Shown here in pieces: positions 30,449-38,881 of a DNA stretch of 64,000 bases; the first letter of the stretch is position 1; each line of letters opens with the position of its first letter. The position numbers and the translations under genes were made by a program. The DNA lies in NCBI RefSeq assembly GCF_014133895.1, contig NC_050730.1:992001-1056000 (forward strand), given 5' to 3'. The DNA comes from Torulaspora globosa (Eukaryota > Ascomycota > Saccharomycetes > Saccharomycetales > Saccharomycetaceae). The notes beneath the pieces are model-generated. The model did no database searches, had not been told where the DNA came from, and saw only the letters and a program-made list of their open reading frames with translations.

Positions 30449-32362
30449 ATGGGCGTTCCGCAGATTTGGGAACTATTGCAACCTTATATTAAGGACAAGA
30501 GGGTACCATTCCGAAAGCTTGCTGCTGATTTTAAGGAAGAAAACGGAAGGCCAATTCGAATCGCTATAGATGGCTACACCTGGTTATTTGAATGTGGATT
30601 TATCACGTCCCCAGATTCACAAGAGAGGTACCATGGTGACGGTAAAATAAACAAAGCCATTGTTAATTTCCTTCATCGGTTGAAGGAGTTTTTATCCTTA
30701 GATGTCAGTTTTATTATGGTATTTGATGGGAATATGAAGCCCTGGTTCAAGAAGAACTTTAGAGAAGATGCCACGTCCATCTCAAAGGAACTGGATGAAG
30801 ACTTTCTAGTCGAGTGGAAAAGACATGAGCGCTCACATAGAGAGCGGAACTACTGTTTGGGTCATCAACCATCAGACGATTTGCCCGAATTCATGGTGGT
30901 TATCAAAAGAACCTTGGATATGATGAACATTTCATACATAGAAGCCTGCGGAGAAGGCGAAGCCCAATGTGCCTGGCTACAAAAGCATGGGTATGTGGAT
31001 TATGTTCTCAGTAATGATTCAGACACCTTGATATTTGGATGCGACAGAATGCTTCGGAACTACTCTAAGTCAACGAATGACTTTGGGGTCACTGCAGCTG
31101 GAAGCCACCGTCCGAATGTATCGCGAGACGCCAAAGAACCGTTTGTGACAATTGTGGAGCTCGATGCTATACGCCAATCTGCAGTGGAGAGATACGAATG
31201 GTGGTCGCTGTTATTCTTCAGTGTTCTCCTGGGAGCCGACTATAATCAAGGTGTCAAAGGCCTGGGTAAAGCCAAAGCAGCCAAATTAGCTCAGTTGGAA
31301 GATCCCGACTTTTCCATGGAATTTCGCAGTATTTTTGAACCCTTGGACTGCAGTCCTTCCACAAGAACTAGCAGATACTCTCGTTTCCAGAAAGAAGTGC
31401 TCGACTACTGTAGCCAAAACTCAGTTAAATTATTTGGACGCAACTATAAGGCATTACTAGGAGGAGAGAAAATGGAAGGATGGCCCTCCGAGACTGCCGC
31501 TATGTGCTATTTCCATCCCTACCTGATACCAAATCTGGACCTTGGCGTTTTCGAAGATAAGTTCGTGAACATGAGCGAAAACGCTTCATACAAGCGCATT
31601 GATCTGCAAAAATTGCGAGCTTTTTTGGAGGAAATCAACCCAGTTGGAGTGACCCACTTCGAGAAGTGGTTCTGGGGTTTGATGCAAGAATCCTTCATAC
31701 ACAGATATGTTCTCGGGCTGCGTGGCGACACGACAGATCGAGCAGAGATCAGCGAAGAGAAAACATTCTTTACTCAAGAGGCGAAATTTAGCTATTCGTG
31801 CTGGAAATTACGATATAATAATTTCCTGCACTCCTTTAACGATCTGCACAGCAGAAATGTTGGACAGCCTCTACTTAGATCTCCGAGTCCAGCGAAACCT
31901 ACCGGCGCAGCATCAAAATTTCAACACAGCACCTGGATACCGAAGCAGCTACTACCTGAGGCGCATAGCTTGGTTAAGCGTTACAAGGAAGGTGCCAGAG
32001 TCAGACGCAAAACCTCACCCAGAAAAACTCCAAGATATAGTCCACAAAAGAACACCCTGGATGAGTTTCTTTCGAATCACTCATCGCCTGTCAAAGATAT
32101 CGGTTCTATTACGTCCGTCAGCATCCCAGTACTTCAGCCTCTCAAGAGACGTCTTTTTGTTGAAACCGACCACGAGGAGGAAGCAGACTCTGACCGTGAG
32201 GCAAACGACAGCTCCCTCATCATCCTAGGCGAGTCCCGGCTTGGTGATATTGATGGAGCCCACAATTTCAGTTTAGACGATGAGCTCACGCAGGTTCCGG
32301 AAGATGAATCGCCGCTAAAGAAACAGCGTCTAGAGGAAAGCAACAGCCCCAGGAAAACATGA
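30449..32362 (+). CDS. YEN1: Holliday junction resolvase Yen1
   Basis: 637 residues (S. cerevisiae 759). Yen1/GEN1 is a Rad2/XPG-family nuclease that cuts Holliday junctions in late mitosis. The N-terminal XPG domain starts MGVPQIWELLQPY and contains RIAIDGYTWLFE and FIMVFDGN. The XPG-I domain has EACGEGEAQCAWLQ and VLSNDSDTLIFG with the acidic catalytic residues. LLGADYNQGVKGLGKAKA is the helix-hairpin-helix segment. The disordered C-terminus has several Ser-Pro sites (LLRSPSPAK, KTSPRKTPRYSPQK), consistent with the family's inhibition by Cdk1. It is followed in tandem by MXR1, as in S. cerevisiae. Confidence 0.96.
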   Translation: MGVPQIWELLQPYIKDKRVPFRKLAADFKEENGRPIRIAIDGYTWLFECGFITSPDSQERYHGDGKINKAIVNFLHRLKEFLSLDVSFIMVFDGNMKPWFKKNFREDATSISKELDEDFLVEWKRHERSHRERNYCLGHQPSDDLPEFMVVIKRTLDMMNISYIEACGEGEAQCAWLQKHGYVDYVLSNDSDTLIFGCDRMLRNYSKSTNDFGVTAAGSHRPNVSRDAKEPFVTIVELDAIRQSAVERYEWWSLLFFSVLLGADYNQGVKGLGKAKAAKLAQLEDPDFSMEFRSIFEPLDCSPSTRTSRYSRFQKEVLDYCSQNSVKLFGRNYKALLGGEKMEGWPSETAAMCYFHPYLIPNLDLGVFEDKFVNMSENASYKRIDLQKLRAFLEEINPVGVTHFEKWFWGLMQESFIHRYVLGLRGDTTDRAEISEEKTFFTQEAKFSYSCWKLRYNNFLHSFNDLHSRNVGQPLLRSPSPAKPTGAASKFQHSTWIPKQLLPEAHSLVKRYKEGARVRRKTSPRKTPRYSPQKNTLDEFLSNHSSPVKDIGSITSVSIPVLQPLKRRLFVETDHEEEADSDREANDSSLIILGESRLGDIDGAHNFSLDDELTQVPEDESPLKKQRLEESNSPRKT

Positions 32363-32451
32363 GTAGCATCCCAGATGGTTATCAAGCAGTCAAGATGACA
32401 TTGAGCCACCGCTTGGCGTCGATGAGTGGTGGTGCCATAATATGGCTTGCT

Positions 32452-32457
32452 CACGTG
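32452..32457. promoter_or_regulatory. CACGTG E-box upstream of MXR1
   Basis: CACGTG within TCACGTGA lies 98 bases upstream of the MXR1 ATG. This is the Cbf1 core used with Met4 to control sulfur amino-acid genes. MXR1 repairs oxidised methionine, so sulfur-linked control would fit; this is an inference from the motif alone. Confidence 0.5.
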
Positions 32458-32554
32458 AGTTTAGCATCATAAGAGACTTGGCATTACTCAGTCTGCCTTA
32501 GAAGGTCGTTGACACAGCGAAGAAGATATATCACAGACGTTAGATCGACTAAGG

Positions 32555-33109
32555 ATGGTTTCTACTGTCTCAAAGAGTTTGAAGTTCGATGCCAAAACCG
32601 ATAAGCTGCTCACCGTCGCAGCTGGATGCTTTTGGGGTACAGAACATATCTACAGGAAGCATTTTGGTGACAAGATCATCGACTACAAGGTAGGATACGC
32701 CAACGGTAACGAGTCCAAGAAGGATGCCACGGATTCCATTTCGTATGAGCGTGTCACGAAGGGCGACACCGATTTCGCCGAGGTTTTACAGATATCGTAC
32801 AATCCGCAGGTTGTGTCACTGAAGAGTCTCGTGGACTTCTTCTTCAGAATTCACGACCCGACCACCATAAACTCGCAAGGACCTGACGTTGGAACCCAGT
32901 ACCGTAGTGCGTTGTTTGCGCATACTCCAGACGATCTGAAGGAGCTGCAGAGCCTGAAGGAAAAGTGGCAACCAAAGTGGAACAATAAGATCAAGACCCA
33001 GCTGGAGATGATCAGTAACTTTTACGACGCTGAGGAATATCACCAATTGTATCTAGATAGGAATCCATATGGTTATGCTTGCCCAACGCACTATGTCAGA
33101 GACATCTAA
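32555..33109 (+). CDS. MXR1: Methionine-S-sulfoxide reductase A
   Basis: 184 residues, the same length as S. cerevisiae Mxr1 (YER042W). MsrA reduces the S epimer of methionine sulfoxide in proteins and free methionine, using thioredoxin. The catalytic motif GCFWGTEH places the nucleophile at Cys25. Other family blocks are VGYANG, YERVTKGDTDFAEVLQ, FFFRIHDPTTINSQGPDVGTQYRS, and YDAEEYHQLYLDRNPYGYAC with a Cys near the end for resolution. The ATG is at 32555. Confidence 0.97.
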   Translation: MVSTVSKSLKFDAKTDKLLTVAAGCFWGTEHIYRKHFGDKIIDYKVGYANGNESKKDATDSISYERVTKGDTDFAEVLQISYNPQVVSLKSLVDFFFRIHDPTTINSQGPDVGTQYRSALFAHTPDDLKELQSLKEKWQPKWNNKIKTQLEMISNFYDAEEYHQLYLDRNPYGYACPTHYVRDI

Positions 33110-33163
33110 AGCGACATGGCAGTATATGTACATGTGTATCGTTACGAAGGGACTAAGACTTGC

Positions 33164-33565
33164 TCAAGAAAGCCCCGAGGAATCAGACTGTTCTTCCAAC
33201 CGTTTGAGCTTCTCTTCCAACTCCTTGTCTCTCTTCAGGTTCACTATCGAGACACCTAGAGCCAGGAAGAGGATAGCGTTGAACAAACCCTTCCAGACCA
33301 GGAAGGCTGGCGAGAGTTGGCCCTGTCCCGAGGGCGACCTCGGTCCCCAAGGGCCATACGAAATGAAGTAGGCGGCCTTGATCTCCTCTCTCGGCATCGT
33401 CTTCCAGCTATCCTCCATTCTCCATGTCAGATACTCTACTATTTCCTCCTTCAACGGACCACTCATTTCAGGCCATCTCTTGGACAGCTCGTCCAGTTTA
33501 GGTGGTATGTAACCTATCCCACTCAATAGCCTAACCTGTCGGGGAGCAGCAAGTCTTGCCAGCAT
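33164..33565 (-). CDS. MTC3: Mtc3-like small mitochondrial protein
   Basis: 133 residues (S. cerevisiae Mtc3, YGL226W, about 123). The N-terminus is basic with no acidic residue for the first ~15 positions (MLARLAAPRQVRLLS), as in a mitochondrial presequence. The middle has DSWKTMPREEIKAAYFISYGPWGPR, which resembles the core of cytochrome oxidase subunit IV/Cox5 proteins. One membrane span (LVWKGLFNAILFLALGVSIV) is followed by a charged coiled tail. The function of Mtc3 is unknown; the Cox4-like fold suggests an inner-membrane accessory role. It is divergent from OST5. Confidence 0.85.
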   Translation of the reverse strand: MLARLAAPRQVRLLSGIGYIPPKLDELSKRWPEMSGPLKEEIVEYLTWRMEDSWKTMPREEIKAAYFISYGPWGPRSPSGQGQLSPAFLVWKGLFNAILFLALGVSIVNLKRDKELEEKLKRLEEQSDSSGLS

Positions 33566-33709
33566 CTGAGCTATTGAACTCTTATGAACTTCTTAGTAGC
33601 AGTAGAATCTAGCCTATAGGGCGCGACGCTTATTGAAGAACACACTACAGTTAACAGCACTGAGCTCTTCAAGAATAACTACTCAACCAGAGGCAGCGTT
33701 GCAACTAGG

Positions 33710-34041
33710 ATGGAATACGCACAACTGCTCGTATGTCTGTTGTCTGTAATTTGTCACATCTATCTCTTTACTAACAAGCATGTCAATCGTTCAACTAGAA
33801 AGAGTTTAAAAGTGGTGAACCATATGAGTTGCCCCATTTGGCGTTGGAGTCGCAACCGAGACTAGCTGTGATGTCGTCGGTGTTGTCGTTGGGTTTCATA
33901 TCGTTAGCTTTGGTCCTCGCCTACTCGAAGACGAGGTTTCCCGTTAAGCTTCTCCTGTATGCGCTGGTCAGCTTCCTTGGAAGTTTATTCGCTGGAAGTG
34001 CTGCAGTATTCCTAGCTGACTCATTTGGGGTCTACGTGTAG
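33710..34041 (+). CDS. OST5: Oligosaccharyltransferase subunit Ost5 (spliced)
   Basis: 87 residues from two exons: 33710-33730 and 33799-34041. Ost5 is a small subunit of the ER N-glycan transferase, paired with Ost1. Exon 1 encodes MEYAQLL, and exon 2 continues with KEFKSGEPYELPHLALES, matching the S. cerevisiae pattern MxYxQLxKEF. Two membrane spans follow (VLSLGFISLALVLAY and LLLYALVSFLGSLFAGSAAV), and the C-terminus SFGVYV is the family end. The S. cerevisiae gene (YGL226C-A) is also spliced near this point. Without the first exon, the long open frame would appear to begin at a TTG. Confidence 0.95.
33731..33798 (+). other. OST5: OST5 intron
   Basis: 68 bases with a consensus 5' splice site GTATGT (33731), a perfect TACTAAC branch site (33769-33775) and a CTAG acceptor ending at 33798. 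The branch A to acceptor distance is 24 bases, and the intron is phase 0. Confidence 0.95.
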
Positions 34042-34107
34042 TCGCCTTCCTGTAGCCTGCAGAACGCATCATGCAACTTACTTATACGTATACGTAACGA
34101 CTACACG

Positions 34108-36645
34108 CTAGAGGTTCAGCAAGTCTTCGTCCATGTTCAAGACTTTGTAGCACCTTAGTTCAGATCCATTATGTACAACCGAACCGTCAGCTTCGAAATT
34201 TGCCAGTGTTGCAAGCATAGCTCTGGTGTATTTGATCATGTTCTCCAGTTCACACCCGCTGTCTTTCTGCAAGAACATCAGCACCCTGGTGTTGACGATC
34301 TGGAACAGACGATCCTGAAGATACTCGTGGGAGAGGTAGGCAGACAACTCTGCAGAAGCTTCGTTCACTGGATCCTCGTACGCCAGTAATGCCGAAACGT
34401 TGCTTAATTGGCTCTTGAACTTCTCTCGTAGAACCTGGGGAATCCGCTCGTCATAAACAAATTCCTTGGAAAGAGATTGGCCCCGCTCAACAATATCTCC
34501 AATTTGGAAGCTTTTGTAATTGCGGATCTCCAACAGGTACTCAGCTAGCTTTAACTCGAAAAGAAGCTCTGTGTTCTCATACAAGAGCCCTCCCAGATGT
34601 TCTTCTATGTATTTCAAACATTCTCCGATTCTTTCACCGGTGATAAATCTCCTCAAATCTTGCCGGATTTTCAGGTTTTCTTCCTCTTTGACAATCTGCT
34701 TCTCATTGTGTCTTATCACCGCTTCGTTAGTTCCTTCCTCATCAGAAGGGATTGCTTCCTTCTTCAAATCAGTTAGAAATCCTTTTGCGACATCAATGAG
34801 TCCTTCGCGGATAAGATAATCGTTGATCATCATATGCAACGTTGACGGAATTGAGTCATCGCCTGTGTTAAGAGGATTTAGCTTGTCGACATCGGGTTTG
34901 ATCATTTGCCCGTCGAGATAGCTAGTAGCTTCTGCAGTGCCAGTATTCATATCCACATCTTCTTCGTCAACATCCATTTTGCCATTACCCCCGGTAGATG
35001 TAGTCTCCTCATCCTCAGAATCAAACTCATTCAATATTTCGCTCCTGTCGATTGATTTAAAGATATGCCTGTAAGCCTTGGTCTTCCATCTGTCTTGATA
35101 ACCAAGGATATCGAATATGAACTCCTCATAAAGGCCAAAATTTGTCCTCACCGAGTTCCCCGGTCTGAGTGCAATGTAAGGGATAAGTGTTATGTTATGA
35201 ATATCCGTAAACGCTGTGCCCAGGTACACACCATTCTTAGTGAAGAAAATAGTTCCGTCAACGTAATTTACTCCACAGCCGATAACATCGTCGCGTCCGA
35301 ATGATTTTGAATACGACTTGAACTGCGATCCTGCAGTGATCGTGCCATCATTACCACAATAACCGAAAAATCCTTCCTCAACGCCACTCTTTGCTCCCGA
35401 AGATGAATCATCATTGCTAACTTCTGTCGATCCTCTGCCCCTCAGGGAAGAACGAGGGTCAATGCCGATGCCGCTCGTTCCACTTGAACCAGAGGAACCC
35501 TGGTCGCTATCTGAACTTCCTGAACTGCTTTCCTGGTTCGATCCTGACCATTGCTTGTAACCCACAATGATATTACTGCTTTGAGCCCCCTGCGAACTTG
35601 TAACATTCAAAACTTTTATCTCATAATAGAAGATGCCTAGTCGACTCGCGGGCAGCGGATTATTGGCCCATGTTACGGCATAATCATTCTTCAGACCCCC
35701 GGAGAAAGAATTCCTTAGCCTATTTCTTGTGCTAGTTCCGGATTTTTCATATCCCATATATGCCTGCCAGTTCGGATGCGGACGTAGTTGCGAAATTCCA
35801 TCGCCGGATAATAGGATACTCTTGTTGGGCTGAGTTGTCCACTGGCTTGGCAAAAAATAGCCCAGCATTTGATAGACATCAGGCACCATTGAGTTATTTT
35901 TCGATTTCGAAGACATGCTAGACGTTGTCAGGGCAGGATAGAAGCTCATTGTTTCTTCATTTGACCCATGGCTTGATGCGCTTCCCTCGGCGTGTGAGCT
36001 CCCATCCTCTTCAACAGCAATGTCCCCTCCGTCATCAGCATCATCATCGTCGTCGTCATCATCGTCGTCGTCGTCGTCATCGTCGTCTTCGCCCTCTTCA
36101 TGACCAGTGTTCCCTGTAGTCCTTGGATCGAAAATGCTCTGTCGAGTCGGAACTCGCATTTCTCGTACATCTGTGCCAGCTTCATCATCTGAGGGAAAGA
36201 AATGGGCTCTGTTGTGTGAGTCTTCCTGCTTCACCGAGCTTTTAAACGAATCCTCAGAGCCTCCATTGGAGCTCGAATTCAGCTTGCGAGCCTCGGCAAC
36301 AACGTCAATAGGTTCCGGAAAGAAGTATTTGTAAACTTGCATGAGATACTCATCAGTCGAGGAGTTGAAAGACAGCGTTCCAAGCACACCCAAGCTCATC
36401 AATTTGTGCCATATCTCCTTCCGCATCGCATAAGGCAGACTGCCCTGCAACCTTGGGTCGCTCTTCCCAGAACTCGACAGCAGCCCTCTAAGACCATTAT
36501 TGCTGTTGTGTTTGATCTTATTGAATAGTTTCTTGTGCTGATAGTAAATCATCCACAGGTAATATGCCACCGGCTGCTGTAGCAGGTATTCCGGGAATAG
36601 AGACCGGATAAACTCCCTATCGACTTCGTCCATGTAAACTGACAT
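34108..36645 (-). CDS. VID30: GID/CTLH ubiquitin ligase subunit Vid30 (Gid1)
   Basis: 845 residues. Gid1 is a scaffold of the GID E3 ligase that degrades gluconeogenic enzymes after glucose returns. Domains in order: an N-terminal MSVYMDEVDREFIRSLFPEYLLQQPVAY block; an acidic tract with about 17 consecutive Asp; a split SPRY domain (FYYEIKVLNV, then FGRDDVIGCGVNYVDGTIFFTKNG); LisH (LHMMINDYLIREGL); and CTLH/CRA to the end (LNMDEDLLNL). The frame is open 78 codons further upstream. ATG codons exist at 36762 and 36645; homology and a TATATAA on the minus strand near 36822 favour 36645, with 36762 giving 884 residues. It is convergent with OST5. Confidence 0.95.
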   Translation of the reverse strand: MSVYMDEVDREFIRSLFPEYLLQQPVAYYLWMIYYQHKKLFNKIKHNSNNGLRGLLSSSGKSDPRLQGSLPYAMRKEIWHKLMSLGVLGTLSFNSSTDEYLMQVYKYFFPEPIDVVAEARKLNSSSNGGSEDSFKSSVKQEDSHNRAHFFPSDDEAGTDVREMRVPTRQSIFDPRTTGNTGHEEGEDDDDDDDDDDDDDDDDADDGGDIAVEEDGSSHAEGSASSHGSNEETMSFYPALTTSSMSSKSKNNSMVPDVYQMLGYFLPSQWTTQPNKSILLSGDGISQLRPHPNWQAYMGYEKSGTSTRNRLRNSFSGGLKNDYAVTWANNPLPASRLGIFYYEIKVLNVTSSQGAQSSNIIVGYKQWSGSNQESSSGSSDSDQGSSGSSGTSGIGIDPRSSLRGRGSTEVSNDDSSSGAKSGVEEGFFGYCGNDGTITAGSQFKSYSKSFGRDDVIGCGVNYVDGTIFFTKNGVYLGTAFTDIHNITLIPYIALRPGNSVRTNFGLYEEFIFDILGYQDRWKTKAYRHIFKSIDRSEILNEFDSEDEETTSTGGNGKMDVDEEDVDMNTGTAEATSYLDGQMIKPDVDKLNPLNTGDDSIPSTLHMMINDYLIREGLIDVAKGFLTDLKKEAIPSDEEGTNEAVIRHNEKQIVKEEENLKIRQDLRRFITGERIGECLKYIEEHLGGLLYENTELLFELKLAEYLLEIRNYKSFQIGDIVERGQSLSKEFVYDERIPQVLREKFKSQLSNVSALLAYEDPVNEASAELSAYLSHEYLQDRLFQIVNTRVLMFLQKDSGCELENMIKYTRAMLATLANFEADGSVVHNGSELRCYKVLNMDEDLLNL

Positions 36646-37273
36646 GCTTGTATCGTAGAAATTGGCGATAGTCACGACTAGATTGCTGATCAGACTCCTC
36701 TCCTTTGTCCTTTCCACTGTTTTTACGCTAGTTTGCTTGCTGATCCCTTGAAATTTGCCCATAGTCAGAAGACTAACTTGTAAGCTACATAGGCCAGAAG
36801 CACAACCTGGCAGATAGTTCCATATATAAGCTATCTGCGATCCCAATACTGCTAGTCGGCATGGCAGTTGACCTTGCACTGATTCCGCCTCAGACTGGGG
36901 CGATTTAGAAGCACCGAACTCCCAGAATTACTCTTGCCGGCTTCCATGACAGAAGCCGCTTTCAGGAGCATCATCTCACTTCTGATCTACTTTCATATCT
37001 GGCCAGCGCTGTTGCTGTTTGTAACTGCTTCTTGGTGCTGTGGAACTGAGTTCAGGCAATGACAATGCAACAATATTGAAGAATTAGCTAGAGTAGGAGT
37101 CCCATCTTGATAACCGTTGAAGATTTGTTTATTAGATTCTATCTGAATTATACAGAATGGACTTATTTACAATTTAAGAGCCATTTGGATTTAGAATGAG
37201 AATGGGAATTGTGCCACGTTGAGGACCACGTAAAACAACCGAGGATGCTTGAATAAGAATAATTGAGACCTGC
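36646..37273. other. VID30-SAH1 intergenic region
   Basis: These 628 bases hold the VID30 promoter (TATATAA on the minus strand near 36822) and the SAH1 3' end. There is one small ATG frame of 38 codons on the plus strand (36946-37062) that encodes a hydrophobic peptide; I treat it as unproven. Nothing else is coding. Confidence 0.5.
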
Positions 37274-38623
37274 TTAGTATCTGTAGTGATCAGCCTTGTA
37301 TGGGCCCTCCTGTGGGATACCCAAGTAGGAAGATTGGACAGTGGTCAATTGGGTCAATTGGACGCCCAACTTGCTCAAATGGAATTTAGCAACAGCCTCG
37401 TCCAAAATCTTTGGGAGGACGTGAACGTCGATAGTGAATGGACCGGTCTTCTCAAATTCAACGTACTTCTCTCTGAACTCCTTGTCCTTGGCCTTGAACA
37501 AAGCGATTTGAGCCAAGACTTGGTTGGAGAAGGAGCACGACATGACAAAGGAAGAGTGACCGGTGGCGCAACCCAAGTTCACCAATCTACCGTTAGCCAA
37601 CAAAATGATGTGTCTGCCAGAGGACAACAGGTAACGGTCAACTTGAGGCTTGATTTCGATACACTCCTTGGCGTCCTCCTTCAACCAAGCGACGTCGATT
37701 TCGATGTCAAAGTGACCAATGTTACACACAATGGCGTCTTCTGGCATTTGCAAAAAGTGATCACCAGTGATGATGTCTCTGCAACCAGTGGTGGTGACGA
37801 AAACCTGACCGATTGGGGCGGCCTGCTCCATGGTCAAGACCTGGTAACCTTCCATAGCTGCCTGTAGGGCGTTGATAGGGTCAATCTCGGTAACGATAAC
37901 ACGAGCCCCCATGCCCCTCAAGGCAGCGGCACAACCCTTACCGACGTCACCATAACCGGCAACAACGGCAACCTTACCAGCAAGCATCACGTCGGTGGCT
38001 CTCTTGATACCGTCGATCAACGACTCTCTACAACCGTATAGGTTGTCGAACTTCGACTTGGTCACAGAGTCGTTGACGTTGATGGCTGGCACCTTCAGTT
38101 TGCCCTCCTTGACCATTCTGTACAAGTGGTGAACACCGGTGGTTGTCTCCTCAGAGACACCGTAGCAGTCCTCCAACATCTCTGGGTACTTCTCGTGGAC
38201 AAAAGAGGTCAAATCCCCACCGTCGTCCAAGATCAGGTTCAACTTCTTACCGTCCTTGAAGGCAAACAGCTGCTGTTCGATACACCACATGTACTCCTCT
38301 TCAGACTCACCCTTCCAGGCAAAAACTGGCACGCCAGAAGCAGCAATGGCTGCGGCAGCGTGGTCCTGAGTTGAGTAAATGTTACAAGAAGTCCACGTCA
38401 CTTCAGCTCCCAACGCGACCAAAGTCTCGATCAAAACCGCAGTCTGGATCGTCATGTGTAGACAACCTGCAATACGGGCACCTTTCAATGGCTGCTCCTT
38501 GGCGTACGCCTCTCTAATCGCCATCAAACCGGGCATTTCATGTTCAGCCAATTCAATCTCTTTTCTGCCAAATGCAGCCAAAGAGATATCGGCAACCTTG
38601 TAGTTCTGAGCTGGTGCAGACAT
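37274..38623 (-). CDS. SAH1: S-adenosyl-L-homocysteine hydrolase
   Basis: 449 residues, as in S. cerevisiae. Sah1 splits S-adenosylhomocysteine to adenosine and homocysteine and so keeps methyltransferases active. Visible motifs: [16 protein letters not shown] in the substrate domain, [18 protein letters not shown], the NAD-binding [25 protein letters not shown], and the C-terminal Lys-Tyr signature KADHYRY. The start [12 protein letters not shown] fixes the ATG at 38623 although the frame is open a few codons upstream. Codon use looks highly biased, as for an abundant enzyme. Confidence 0.98.
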   Translation of the reverse strand: MSAPAQNYKVADISLAAFGRKEIELAEHEMPGLMAIREAYAKEQPLKGARIAGCLHMTIQTAVLIETLVALGAEVTWTSCNIYSTQDHAAAAIAASGVPVFAWKGESEEEYMWCIEQQLFAFKDGKKLNLILDDGGDLTSFVHEKYPEMLEDCYGVSEETTTGVHHLYRMVKEGKLKVPAINVNDSVTKSKFDNLYGCRESLIDGIKRATDVMLAGKVAVVAGYGDVGKGCAAALRGMGARVIVTEIDPINALQAAMEGYQVLTMEQAAPIGQVFVTTTGCRDIITGDHFLQMPEDAIVCNIGHFDIEIDVAWLKEDAKECIEIKPQVDRYLLSSGRHIILLANGRLVNLGCATGHSSFVMSCSFSNQVLAQIALFKAKDKEFREKYVEFEKTGPFTIDVHVLPKILDEAVAKFHLSKLGVQLTQLTTVQSSYLGIPQEGPYKADHYRY

Positions 38624-38881
38624 TGTTGATATAAGCAATCTAAGGGACTAAACGCTTAACTTTCTCGAAATCGATTAACACCTGTTGTTAGTCAACCTCT
38701 ATATCTTTATACTTTTCTGACGCCTCCATGTGCTATATGAATCGTTTAAAATTTTTCACCATACTGAACGAGTGCTCGTGAAGGTGAAGATATTAACTAA
38801 GAATAAAGTAGATAAAGTATAAAAGGTAGGCAGTAGCGGCCTTAGCAGACCTGAAAGTTCTTGGGTTCGAGCCACTTCTGG

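Noticed and set aside
37286..37867. 193-codon frame on the plus strand inside SAH1
   Set aside because: It is the antisense shadow of a highly codon-biased gene. SAH1 on the minus strand is certain.
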